The position numbers and the translations under genes were made by a program. A DNA stretch of 64,000 nucleotides from Lactobacillus sp. ESL0701 (GTDB lineage: Bacteria; Bacillota; Bacilli; Lactobacillales; Lactobacillaceae): assembly GCF_029433445.1 (NCBI RefSeq), contig NZ_JAQTIC010000006.1, positions 62,001 through 126,000 of the forward strand, read 5' to 3'. Below are positions 20,118-27,917 of this stretch, in pieces (position 1 is the first letter of the stretch; every line of letters starts with the position of its first letter). The notes under the pieces are model-generated. The model was given only the letters and a program-made list of their open reading frames with translations. It did not search any database and was not told where the DNA came from.

Positions 20118-21115
20118 TTGATCACCTTCCCATGTTGTCTAGCAGCTCGAACAATCGCTGCTGGAATCTTAATATGTAATTTACGCATTTCCTTTTCATT
20201 TATCATGTAGTAGCCGCTTTTGACTGTGGCAACCGGATAAGTTGCCGGATTCTTACCGCGCAAGACTTTGGCTGCCATCACACCCGCAATTCTGCCCATC
20301 TCTTGTTGACTAATAACGTAAGAAGTAAGACCCCCGTCCGGCATCATCGTTTCCGCACACGGAAAGACCGGAATATTGGCATTATTAGCAACATTTACCA
20401 GTGTCTTCATTGCCGAAGCCACACCATTATCTTGCGGGGCATAAATCGCGTCAACTTGACTTACCATCTGATTAGCTACCTGCTGAAGATCATTGGTGTT
20501 GGCAATGGTATACATTTTAGGGATTAAACCTGCCCGTTTAACAACTTGCGCAAATGCTTGAGCATTAGTCTGCCCGCCATGATCCGATGAAGTATAGATA
20601 ATACCGATTTTCTTAGCCCGCGGCATAATCGCGTGCAGCAATGCAAATTGTTTAGATACTGGATTAAGACCGGAAGTCCCTGTGATATTGCCGCCGGGAT
20701 GCGCCTCACTTTTGACTAAACCGCTGGCTGCTGGCGTCGAAATCCCCGCCAAAATAATTGGCGTTGTTTTCGGGGCACTATTGGCGAGAGCCTGCGCCGC
20801 CGGTGTCGCAATGCCCACTAAGAGTGAATCTTTATTAGCCAGCTGCTGGGACATTATTTTTAAGTTACTTTGGTCACCTTGAGCATTCAAAAAATCAATC
20901 TTGAGATTCTTGCCAGTAGTTAATCCTTCTTCTTTTAAGCCAGCGACCACCCCGCGATGAATCTGGTCAAGTGCGGGGTGGGTCATCATCTGCAGGATGC
21001 CGACATGGACGACCTCTAATTTAGATGCTGTTTGACTAGCAGTTCTAGGAGCTATCGCCAAGTCAACTCCCAAAAATAATAGAATAGCACCAATAAATGC
21101 GAGCATTCGTTTCAT
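20114..21115 (-). CDS. ABC transporter substrate-binding protein (COG2984, TrpX-like)
   Basis: A 333-residue exported binding protein. An N-terminal hydrophobic segment (MKRMLAFIGAILLFLGVDLA) acts as a signal or membrane anchor. No lipobox Cys is seen, so anchoring by an uncleaved helix is likely. The body is a type-1 periplasmic-binding fold with blocks such as VGILQMMTHPALDQIHRG, VGIATPAAQALAN, KKIGIIYTSSDHGGQTNAQ and DAIYAPQDNGVAS, all typical of COG2984. The ligand is inferred to be an amino acid or related compound. A long structured leader with a terminator directly precedes the gene, so expression is likely controlled by attenuation. Confidence 0.87.
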   Translation of the reverse strand: MKRMLAFIGAILLFLGVDLAIAPRTASQTASKLEVVHVGILQMMTHPALDQIHRGVVAGLKEEGLTTGKNLKIDFLNAQGDQSNLKIMSQQLANKDSLLVGIATPAAQALANSAPKTTPIILAGISTPAASGLVKSEAHPGGNITGTSGLNPVSKQFALLHAIMPRAKKIGIIYTSSDHGGQTNAQAFAQVVKRAGLIPKMYTIANTNDLQQVANQMVSQVDAIYAPQDNGVASAMKTLVNVANNANIPVFPCAETMMPDGGLTSYVISQQEMGRIAGVMAAKVLRGKNPATYPVATVKSGYYMINEKEMRKLHIKIPAAIVRAARQHGKVIK

Positions 21116-21156
21116 TTTTTCTCCTTAGTTTTTGTTAAATCAGGGCTTTTTGACAA

Positions 21157-21193
21157 CAAAAAAAGGCAAACCAGCATGTTGCTCTGGTTTGCC
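21157..21193 (-). terminator. Attenuator terminator in the leader of the COG2984 ABC operon
   Basis: On the minus strand GGCAAACCAG pairs with CTGGTTTGCC around nine bases and is followed by seven T. It ends about 42 bp before the ATG of the binding-protein gene, so it must be bypassed for expression. This is a direct sign of transcription attenuation. Confidence 0.8.
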
Positions 21194-21425
21194 CTAAGGA
21201 CGCAAAGCCTGCTGCACGTTTTACCATGCAAACAAACTTCGTCAAGTTAAAAGTAGTCAGCACGGATACAAACTGTTTGCCAGATCGTATCCGTTCAAGA
21301 CGATTACGATCAATCCTGCTGGCTTTGCCAACTCTTATTCAAGTTTAATGTGAACGATTGAATCATAATTATTTCCTTTCTCCAATAAATTATTCTAAGT
21401 TTATCTCATTTTACGTTAATGTCAA
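21194..21425 (-). promoter_or_regulatory. Structured 5' leader of the ABC operon (candidate riboregulator)
   Basis: On the minus strand TTGACA (21425-21420) and a weaker TAAACT 16 bp on mark the promoter. The leader then shows a long hairpin at 21294-21262 (ACGGATAC/GTATCCGT, with an inner CTG/CAG stem), enclosed by a CAGCA/TGCTG pairing. Downstream, GGCTTTGC (21209-21202) can pair either with an upstream GGCAAAGCC (21329-21321) or with GCAAACC of the terminator (21192-21186). These choices are mutually exclusive. A T-box-like stretch, UGGUAAAACG ... CGUCCUUA, is present, but the canonical UGGNACC core is not. The other bases of the 480-bp gap, 21426-21515, show nothing I can name. Confidence 0.5.
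21310..21366 (-). CDS. Possible 18-codon leader peptide with a Trp codon
   Basis: Inside the ABC-operon leader an ATG at 21366 follows GGAGAAAGGAAATAATT and opens a frame of 18 residues (MIQSFTLNLNKSWQSQQD) ending in TGA at 21310. Codon 13 is the single Trp. This TGG is the first part of GGCAAAGCC, the sequence that can sequester the antiterminator strand. A ribosome stalled here would therefore change downstream folding. This is inference from layout; a single Trp codon is weaker than classical attenuators, and the ORF may be fortuitous. Confidence 0.35.
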   Translation of the reverse strand: MIQSFTLNLNKSWQSQQD

Positions 21426-21515
21426 GAATTTTTACAATGACATTATTTAAAAAATCAGTAAGATTAATCATGCAATTAAAGAAAATAATTAATAATAATT
21501 ATTTATTTCATCTTC

Positions 21516-21544
21516 TTGAATCATCTTACCAAAACTTCTATAAT
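21516..21544 (+). promoter_or_regulatory. Promoter of the penicillin-acylase-like gene
   Basis: TTGAAT and TATAAT are separated by exactly 17 bp and lie about 50 bp upstream of the ATG at 21596. A GGAGGAG ribosome-binding site follows. Confidence 0.65.
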
Positions 21545-21595
21545 CATTTCTTATAATCTTAGAAACATAATATTTTAATTTACGGAGGAGAACCA

Positions 21596-22603
21596 ATGAT
21601 TGGTTGCAGTAGTTTTACACTAGAAACTAAGGACAAAAAGCACTTTTTGTCACGAACAATGGACTTTATGATGGAAATGGCTGAGCAGGTCGTTTACACA
21701 CCCATCAAGAAAACTTTTAAAGTTGCTTACAGCGTTGAGCAAGAAATCACCAGCAAGAGAGCCTTTATCGGCTTAGGGGAAATCCAAGAATACGACAATG
21801 CCCCTGTAACTTTTGATGGTGTTAACGACAAAGGCCTCATGGGTGCGACCCTGTACTTCCCTGGTTATGCCAGCTACCATGAAACTGCCCAAGCTGGTAC
21901 TTGGGCAGTTTCACCCGACAAAGTGATTTCTGTAATTTTGTCACAAGCTGCCAACTTAGATGATGTTGCCGAGCTTTTCCAAGAGCAAATCACCATTGTT
22001 AATGATGCCAACCCAACGCTTAAAGCTGTCTCACCACTGCACTTTATCTTTTCAGATACTACTGGTGCCAGCTTAATTGTTGAGCCCGAAGAAGATGGCG
22101 TTCATATCATCAAGGATTCAATTGGTGTCATGACCAACAGTCCTGATTATCATTGGCACGAAACTAACTTACGGAATTACTTATCAGTAACACCTAAGCA
22201 GCATGACGATGTTAACTTTTTAAGCAAAACTTTAAAGCCATTCAGTCAGGGTTCTGGTACCTTCGGCTTGCCAGGTGATTACACTCCTGTTTCTCGCTTT
22301 GTTAGAACTGCTTTCATGAAAAACAACGTCGAGCAGCCAGCTGATGAAACTGCTGCTGTCAGCCTTGCTCACCATATGCTTGAACCTGTCAGCATTCCGC
22401 GCGGAATCGTTGTTACACCTAACAACACCTTTGATTACACTTGTTACAGTGCCTACATCTGTGCTGAATCTAGAAGCTACTACTACTCAACTTACAATAA
22501 CCAACGGATTCGCTGCGTGCGCTTAACTCCGGAATTATTACAAGAAACTGATTACAAAGAATTCAAGGTTAACCCTAAAGAAGACATTGATTACATGAAT
22601 TAA
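21596..22603 (+). CDS. Choloylglycine hydrolase family, penicillin V acylase type
   Basis: A 335-residue Ntn-hydrolase that cleaves linear amide bonds. The N-terminus MIGCSSFTL, with Cys at position 4, matches the Lysinibacillus sphaericus penicillin V acylase layout (MLGCSS). There a three-residue propeptide is removed so that Cys becomes the N-terminal nucleophile. Other family residues are Arg and Asp in FLSRTMDFM, Asn in MTNSPDYHWHETNLR, and Arg in YTPVSRFVR. Bile-salt hydrolases of the same family normally start Met-Cys, so penicillin-V or N-acyl-homoserine-lactone-type amides are as likely as bile salts. No signal peptide is present, so it acts in the cytosol. Confidence 0.88.
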   Translation: MIGCSSFTLETKDKKHFLSRTMDFMMEMAEQVVYTPIKKTFKVAYSVEQEITSKRAFIGLGEIQEYDNAPVTFDGVNDKGLMGATLYFPGYASYHETAQAGTWAVSPDKVISVILSQAANLDDVAELFQEQITIVNDANPTLKAVSPLHFIFSDTTGASLIVEPEEDGVHIIKDSIGVMTNSPDYHWHETNLRNYLSVTPKQHDDVNFLSKTLKPFSQGSGTFGLPGDYTPVSRFVRTAFMKNNVEQPADETAAVSLAHHMLEPVSIPRGIVVTPNNTFDYTCYSAYICAESRSYYYSTYNNQRIRCVRLTPELLQETDYKEFKVNPKEDIDYMN

Positions 22604-22604
22604 C

Positions 22605-22641
22605 AAAAAAGCTTAGCCAAATTAATGGCTAAGCTTTTTTT
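22605..22641. terminator. Bidirectional terminator
   Basis: AAAAAAGCTTAGCCA pairs with TGGCTAAGCTTTTTT around a six-base loop. It lies between the convergent acylase (+) and ChbG-like (-) genes. Confidence 0.85.
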
Positions 22642-22642
22642 G

Positions 22643-23407
22643 TTAATTTAATTCTGTATAGCGAACCAAGTGAATCTGTTTTTCCGCAATTTGTTGTGGC
22701 AATTGCGGATCACACAAGAAGTCTACTTCCTGCGTGCGCGGAATTGTCAAACTTGACTGCTGCATAATACTTTGGTCTAAAAATCCTGGATGACAAACCA
22801 TCATTGGCACGTCATCAGCAGAAGTTTTTAATGCAAAATCAACGGCATGTTCAAAAGTACGGTAAGGATCATAATTTGGCTTCATACTATCCATAAAGGT
22901 CGTAATTGTCGTTTGCGACTTAAACTCAACTGGATCTAACTCCAAATCAAATGGCAATAGCGGCAAATTATGCTTCTCAGCAACAATTGTCAATCCTTTG
23001 AGTAAGTTGGCACTATAAACTGCATGTGCTTCAAAGTAATCAGGTTTCTTATTTGTTAGTTGTAAAAAGCGCTGGTACTGTGCTTCAATTTCCATAACAA
23101 CTTCGTCTAAATTAACTAAATCATGTTCGGCCTGACGGTATACCTTTGATGGCTTAAAAGAACCATCAGCCGTCACCAAACTTGGAATTAGTTTTGGATC
23201 AGTAATTGGACGACCTGCGCAAATTACCGTGTGCATCCCTAAATCAAAATCAAAGCCTTTTAATAAATCTAAGCCATGAACAGTATCAGCCATGTTAACC
23301 ATGACCCCAACATTATTGATAATGCCATTTTTCACGGCTTCATAAATACCATAGTTAACGCCCTTAGAATAACCTAAATCATCAGCACGAATAATCAAAT
23401 TATGCAT
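22643..23407 (-). CDS. ChbG/HpnK (YdjC) family carbohydrate deacetylase
   Basis: A 254-residue cytosolic deacetylase of the YdjC family. Metal and catalytic residues appear in IIRADDLGYSKGVNYGI (Asp pair) and DLGMHTVICAGRP, and a His is in FEAHAVYS. In E. coli, ChbG removes an acetyl group from phosphorylated chitobiose or its acids so that they can be hydrolysed and sensed. I use the ATG at 23405-23407, which follows AAGGAAC; a TTG one codon upstream is possible. It sits 15 bp after a PTS EIIBC gene, so its substrate is probably the imported, phosphorylated N-acetylated sugar. Confidence 0.85.
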   Translation of the reverse strand: MHNLIIRADDLGYSKGVNYGIYEAVKNGIINNVGVMVNMADTVHGLDLLKGFDFDLGMHTVICAGRPITDPKLIPSLVTADGSFKPSKVYRQAEHDLVNLDEVVMEIEAQYQRFLQLTNKKPDYFEAHAVYSANLLKGLTIVAEKHNLPLLPFDLELDPVEFKSQTTITTFMDSMKPNYDPYRTFEHAVDFALKTSADDVPMMVCHPGFLDQSIMQQSSLTIPRTQEVDFLCDPQLPQQIAEKQIHLVRYTELN

Positions 23408-23422
23408 CAATATGTTCCTTTC

Positions 23423-24841
23423 TTAATTCTTAGTCTTTGGTTCAACTCCAATAAGATAAGTTGCAATTGCAGCAACTAGTAGTGCAATCACACCACTAAT
23501 TACCCCGTTAATTAAGTTAGTAGTTGAACCACCAACATAACCACTTAAACACATAAAGTTAGCAACTGGTACAACTACATAAGCTGACACGTGAGTTATT
23601 GCCGCATAAATACCACCAGCAAAACCGCCAAGCATCATACCGATAAATGGTCGGCGATACTTAATTGCCAAACCATATAGTGCTGGTTCAGTAACACCAC
23701 CAATTAGGTTAGCAATGAAGTAGCTGAATGCCAAGGATTTTTCTTTTTTATCCTTTAAGCGTAAGCTGGCACCTAAACTCATGCCGGCAACTGCCATACT
23801 GGCTGCAATTGAACCAAGCAAAATAAAGTTATCATGTCCGGTCTGCGCGACAATTGTAATCATCGCACTAATTAAGACCAAGTGCATCCCAGTCATTACC
23901 AGTAATTCCCAGAAGGCACCAATTAAACCGACACCAATAATGGCTGCAATACCGCCCAACTCACCAAAGGAGATAATTCCTTTAGATACATATTCACCTA
24001 AAAAGCCACCCAAAGGTCCTAAGATGCAGAGTGATAACGGCAACATAATTGCAATCGTCAATGTTGGGGCAAAGATGGTTCTTAGTGACGCCGTAATGTG
24101 CTTGTTAAAGAAGCGTTCAATATAAGACATAATCCAAACAGATAACAGGATTGGTAATACTGTACTGGCATAATTAGTTAAATGCATTGGCAAACCATAA
24201 ACCGTGAATGGTTTACCAGCAGCTACAATTTTAACTAAACCAGGATCCAGCATAATCGCGCCTAAGAAAATCCCCAAAATTGGTGACGTATCAAACTGCT
24301 TAGCGGCAGTATAACCAATTGCAATCGGGAAGAAGTAAAAACCGGCATCCCCAACAAAAGTAAATAGCTGATATAAATCACTATGAACTGAAACTACGTT
24401 CAACATTGTTGGTCCCAAGACAGCAACCAGCATTTTGAACATTGAAGCCGCAATTAACATTGGAATTAACGGGGTTAAACTGCCGGCAATTTTATTTAAG
24501 ATTGCATTACCAACAGACTTCCACGTGCGCTTCTCTGGTTTATTAGTAGCTGCCTGATCCAAATTCTCATTAACTGGGGCAGCTGAAGTAAAATTGCCTT
24601 CTGCAACAACGGCATCGTAAACTTCATTAACTGTCTGACCAATTACTATCTGGTATTGACCGCCTGAACGAGCAACACCAAGGACACCGCTGATCTTTTT
24701 AACTTCGTCATCCTTAGGAACATTCATATCCTTCAAATTAAATCTCAACCGTGTCATACAATGCGTAACACTGGCAACATTTCCGCTGCCGCCAACAGCT
24801 TGGTCAATCTGCTTAGCCATTTCTCGGTAATCTTTACTCAT
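23423..24841 (-). CDS. PTS transporter EIIBC, glucose/glucoside family
   Basis: A 472-residue sugar permease. The EIIB domain (residues 1-80) carries phospho-Cys28 in VTHCMTRLRFNLKD. The EIIC domain (about 110-465) has roughly ten helices and the family stretch GGVTEPALYGLAIKYRRPFIG. No EIIA is fused; a separate EIIA gene lies just upstream. The sequence belongs to the beta-glucoside/sucrose/N-acetylmuramate branch. Linkage to a ChbG-like deacetylase suggests an N-acetylated sugar, which is an inference. No phospho-glycosidase is in this operon. Confidence 0.9.
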   Translation of the reverse strand: MSKDYREMAKQIDQAVGGSGNVASVTHCMTRLRFNLKDMNVPKDDEVKKISGVLGVARSGGQYQIVIGQTVNEVYDAVVAEGNFTSAAPVNENLDQAATNKPEKRTWKSVGNAILNKIAGSLTPLIPMLIAASMFKMLVAVLGPTMLNVVSVHSDLYQLFTFVGDAGFYFFPIAIGYTAAKQFDTSPILGIFLGAIMLDPGLVKIVAAGKPFTVYGLPMHLTNYASTVLPILLSVWIMSYIERFFNKHITASLRTIFAPTLTIAIMLPLSLCILGPLGGFLGEYVSKGIISFGELGGIAAIIGVGLIGAFWELLVMTGMHLVLISAMITIVAQTGHDNFILLGSIAASMAVAGMSLGASLRLKDKKEKSLAFSYFIANLIGGVTEPALYGLAIKYRRPFIGMMLGGFAGGIYAAITHVSAYVVVPVANFMCLSGYVGGSTTNLINGVISGVIALLVAAIATYLIGVEPKTKN

Positions 24842-24875
24842 TTAATTCTCCTTTGATGTTAAGTAAGATAAATAA

Positions 24876-25373
24876 TTACTGGTTTTGCTTAATAAGTATG
24901 TCCTGACTGGTAGTTTGCGTGCCAAAATCCTTTGTCATCGTCCAATTTTGATTGTCTGATGCTAATTTAGTAAAAATCACCATCGTGGTTAAGTCGGCAT
25001 TATTTGCAGCTAAACTCTGACGATCAAGTTTAATCAATTCTTGTCCCTGCTTAACGCTGTCTCCTTGCTCAACCAAAGCCGTAAATCCAGCACCATTAAG
25101 ACTGACTGTATCAATCCCAATATGAATTAAAATTTCATCACCTGCTGGCGTTACTAGCCCTACTGCATGCTTTGAATCCGGTAATGACACAATTTCACCG
25201 GCAACTGGAGCACTAACTGTATCCGCATCAGCTGCCAACTTAATTGCAAAGCCGTCACCCATTAACTTTTGTGAAAAAACCGGATCATTAACCGCACTTA
25301 GGTCAGTAACTACTCCTGCTATTGGTGCAGTTACTATGAACTCAGGCTTTTTCTTCTTTAAAAATCTAAACAC
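24876..25373 (-). CDS. PTS glucose-type EIIA component
   Basis: A 165-residue soluble EIIA of the Crr type. The phospho-His is His84 in LIHIGIDTVSLNG, and the partner His69 is in PDSKHAVGL. It starts with GTG at 25371-25373, preceded by GGAGGGAAATT, and begins with the basic segment MFRFLKKKK. It is the first gene of a three-gene unit EIIA-EIIBC-deacetylase and should donate phosphate to the EIIBC protein. Confidence 0.9.
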   Translation of the reverse strand: MFRFLKKKKPEFIVTAPIAGVVTDLSAVNDPVFSQKLMGDGFAIKLAADADTVSAPVAGEIVSLPDSKHAVGLVTPAGDEILIHIGIDTVSLNGAGFTALVEQGDSVKQGQELIKLDRQSLAANNADLTTMVIFTKLASDNQNWTMTKDFGTQTTSQDILIKQNQ

Positions 25374-25496
25374 AATTTCCCTCCAATAAAAAAACTCCCT
25401 GAAACAAGCTATTAGAAAGTATGCTAAAAATACTTAGCTAATGGTATGCCTCAAAGAGCAACAACCCATTATTAAACTCTCACAGCTATGCGCAAC

Positions 25497-25510
25497 TGCA
25501 AGCGTTTTTA
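25497..25510. promoter_or_regulatory. Weak cre-like site upstream of the EIIA gene
   Basis: TGCAAGCGTTTTTA matches 12 of 14 positions of the CcpA cre consensus (TGWAANCGNTNWCA). It lies about 125 bp upstream of the EIIA start, within the 240-bp leader region. A small hairpin (AAGTAT/ATACTT) lies between it and the gene. No convincing promoter was found next to it. Confidence 0.35.
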
Positions 25511-25571
25511 ATAACAACACCTAGATATTTTACCGCAACCAATGTTAATTACAAAAATTTACGCACAGAAA

Positions 25572-25598
25572 AAGCCGCAGTCAATTAAACTACAGCTT
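25572..25598 (-). terminator. Terminator of efp
   Basis: On the minus strand AAGCTGTAGT pairs with ACTGCGGCTT (two G-U pairs) and is followed by TTTTTCTG. It is right behind the efp stop codon. Confidence 0.65.
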
Positions 25599-25613
25599 AA
25601 AACTTACATTATG

Positions 25614-26186
25614 TTACTTATTACCTTCAGCTCTTGACTTGTAAACACCACCATCTGTGTTGATTACCAAGTCTTCACCTTCAGTAATAAAATCTGGCAC
25701 TTGAACAACCAAGCCAGTTTCCATTGTCGCTGGCTTACCTGAACCAGTAACAGTTGCGCCCTTAATTCCTGGTTCGGTCTGAGCAACCTTCATCACAACC
25801 GTTGATGGCAGTTCAACCCCTAGCAATTTACTACCATTGGCAAATTCCAATTGAATTTCAATATTTGGAATTAAGTAAAGCTTGTCGTCACCTAATTGGT
25901 CACCAGAAACTTCGTATTGCTCGTAAGTTTCCGTGTCCATAAAGGTATAAGTGTCACCTTCACTATACAGATATTGAGCCTTTTTCTTCGTAATGTCGAC
26001 CAAGTCAACCTTTTCTGTTGGGCGCATTGTCTTGTGAACAACTGCGCCACTTTCAACGTTGCGCAAATCCATTTGCATTACCGTGTTGCCCTTGCCAGGT
26101 TTGTGGTGGTTAGCCTTTAATACCCGAATTAATTTACCATCTTGACTAAAAACCATACCCTTTTTTAAGTTGATTGCTTGTACCAT
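25614..26186 (-). CDS. efp: Elongation factor P
   Basis: A 190-residue translation factor that enters stalled ribosomes at polyproline stretches and promotes peptide-bond formation. It has the KOW-like N-terminal domain, the loop HHKPGKGNT with Lys32 at the tip (the site modified in many EF-P proteins), and two OB domains. The ending TGSGKPATMETGLVVQVPDFI matches the C-terminal family block. The length is close to the standard of about 185-190. A promoter with TATACT lies at the end of coaA, giving a leader of about 100 nt. Confidence 0.95.
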   Translation of the reverse strand: MVQAINLKKGMVFSQDGKLIRVLKANHHKPGKGNTVMQMDLRNVESGAVVHKTMRPTEKVDLVDITKKKAQYLYSEGDTYTFMDTETYEQYEVSGDQLGDDKLYLIPNIEIQLEFANGSKLLGVELPSTVVMKVAQTEPGIKGATVTGSGKPATMETGLVVQVPDFITEGEDLVINTDGGVYKSRAEGNK

Positions 26187-26306
26187 GTTTATACTCCTTT
26201 AAATTTTCAAAATATTCAATGCCTAAATTCAAAGTCATTCACGCTGGAGGTAAAGCGAATTTTTTAATTAATAATAAATAAATCTTCATGCCCTTAGTAT
26301 AGCAAA

Positions 26307-27221
26307 TTAAAAGTGTCTCAGGTAGATTTGATCAATTAAATGTCCATCAGTTTTATGCAAAACTAGACTTGCTCGCTGCTTCGTTGGCGCAATATACTCA
26401 CGTAAATTAACTAAGTTAACCATTTGCCAAGTTTCTTGAGCTAATTGCATGGCAGCTTCTCTTGGACCATTAGCCATTTCATAATAAAAATTATTCGGGT
26501 TATTTTTGTTCAGTTCTAATACCCGAACAAAGCGCTGCATGAACCATTCTTCAATTAATTCTTCCGCGGCATCAATATAAATCGAAAAATCAAAAAAGTC
26601 ACTGGTCACAATCTGACCATTAGTCGGCAATTGCAGCGTATTAATTCCTTCAACAATTAAAATATCTGGCTTCTTGACGTGACCGTATTGTCCCGGAACA
26701 ATATCGCTCAATTCCTGCGAATACAGCGGATAGACAATATCGTCTTTGCCAGACATTACGTCCTGCAAAAAACTGGTCAGTAAATTCATGTTATAGCTTT
26801 CAGGGAAACCTTTACGCTCAAATAAATTCCGCCGTTTTAATTCTTGATTGGAATAGATGAAACCATCGGTTGTCATTAAGTGAACCTTTAGTCCTGGATA
26901 AGTCCGACTTAATAATACCTGCAATAATCGTGCTGTCGTTGACTTGCCTACGGCGACTGACCCCGAAATACCGATAATAAAAGGAGCAGCTGCCACTTTT
27001 TCGTGTAAAAATTCACGCTGCTGATTCTGCAAAGATCGTTTTTCTTGGTAAACTAGATACAAATACTTAATCAAGCTACCGTAAATTTCACGGACATCTG
27101 TTAAATTGACTACATCACCTAGGGATTTAATCTTTGCCAATTCATCTTGACTAATTTTAACTTGATCGCCCGCGGAAAATGATGCCCACTGATCCCGATT
27201 AAACTGCAAATAATTCTTCAT
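26307..27221 (-). CDS. coaA: Type I pantothenate kinase
   Basis: A 304-residue P-loop kinase that phosphorylates pantothenate, the committed step of coenzyme A synthesis. Walker A is GISGSVAVGKST near residue 100. The family blocks TTDGFIYSNQEL, KGFPESYN, YSQELSDIVPGQ and IVEGINTLQLP are all present. RDQWASF near the N-terminus is characteristic. It is a single-gene unit divergent from the GDSL esterase. CoaA-type enzymes are normally feedback-inhibited by CoA. Confidence 0.95.
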   Translation of the reverse strand: MKNYLQFNRDQWASFSAGDQVKISQDELAKIKSLGDVVNLTDVREIYGSLIKYLYLVYQEKRSLQNQQREFLHEKVAAAPFIIGISGSVAVGKSTTARLLQVLLSRTYPGLKVHLMTTDGFIYSNQELKRRNLFERKGFPESYNMNLLTSFLQDVMSGKDDIVYPLYSQELSDIVPGQYGHVKKPDILIVEGINTLQLPTNGQIVTSDFFDFSIYIDAAEELIEEWFMQRFVRVLELNKNNPNNFYYEMANGPREAAMQLAQETWQMVNLVNLREYIAPTKQRASLVLHKTDGHLIDQIYLRHF

Positions 27222-27316
27222 TTAATTGTCCTTCAATTCGTTTTCTTATATTATAAAGTAAATAAATATTAACACTAAAATGTTTAAGCTTTAATAAAAA
27301 ACGAAAAGAGACTTAG

Positions 27317-27877
27317 ATGAAAAATATAATTTTATTTGGCGACTCGTTATTTAACGGGTACTGTAATGGTCGCGACACTAACTTAATTACTAATGGTTTA
27401 CAAAAAGCTCTTGGTAGCGACTTCCACGTAACCAATCTTTCCCAAAGCGGCGCTACTACTGCCGACGGCTTAATGCGGCTGCCGCTGATTGATGAAGATG
27501 CCGACCTAGTTGTCTTAGAATTTGGCACTAACGATTCAGCTGCTACTTGGGGGGTGCCCAGCAATCTTTATGCCCAAAATTTACAAAAAATGATTACCGC
27601 AATCGGCGCTAGTCGCTGCTTGCTCGTTGGACCTTCTTATCCTAATCCCAAAAACAAAACGATTATGCAATATTACACGCAGGAAACTTTGAACCGTTAT
27701 AACCAAATCGCGCAAAAAGCAGCACTAGAACATAACATTCCCTTTATTGATTTAATTGCTAACTTTAGCAAGTTGCCGCAGATTGGGTCCTACTATCAAA
27801 CAGACGGGCAACACTTTTCTGACTTAGGTAACGAGGTTTTAATTAATCTAGTAGCTAGCGCAATTAAAGAAAAATAA
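27317..27877 (+). CDS. SGNH/GDSL hydrolase family esterase
   Basis: A 186-residue cytosolic esterase or lipase-like enzyme. Block I is ILFGDSLFNGY with the nucleophile Ser10, block III is FGTNDSAATWG, and block V is QTDGQHFSDLG with the Asp and His of the triad. There is no signal peptide. The size is typical of acyl-CoA thioesterase I/arylesterase-like members, but the substrate is not evident. It is monocistronic with a strong terminator. Confidence 0.88.
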   Translation: MKNIILFGDSLFNGYCNGRDTNLITNGLQKALGSDFHVTNLSQSGATTADGLMRLPLIDEDADLVVLEFGTNDSAATWGVPSNLYAQNLQKMITAIGASRCLLVGPSYPNPKNKTIMQYYTQETLNRYNQIAQKAALEHNIPFIDLIANFSKLPQIGSYYQTDGQHFSDLGNEVLINLVASAIKEK

Positions 27878-27883
27878 GCAAAC

Positions 27884-27912
27884 AAAAACTCACGTAATTA
27901 CGTGAGTTTTTT
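27884..27912. terminator. Bidirectional terminator
   Basis: A palindrome AAAACTCACGTAA/TTACGTGAGTTTT with flanking A- and T-runs separates the convergent GDSL and GNAT genes. Confidence 0.85.
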
Positions 27913-27917
27913 AATTA

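Noticed and set aside
21163..21240. Plus-strand motif GGCAAACC...GGACGCAAAGCC resembling the c-di-GMP-I (GEMM) riboswitch
   Set aside because: The second GEMM helix and its conserved closing bases are not found, no plus-strand promoter fits, and the same bases form a clear minus-strand terminator and leader for the ABC operon. The likeness is probably chance, though a covariance search would settle it.
21194..21385. A canonical T-box riboswitch
   Set aside because: The UGGNACC bulge is not conserved (UGGUAAA instead) and I could not place a convincing stem I specifier loop, so I report only an unassigned attenuator leader.
26187..26306. A hairpin-like ATTCACGCT...AGCGAAT in the efp leader as a riboswitch
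   Set aside because: The stem is short with a large loop, and there is no alternative terminator or conserved motif.
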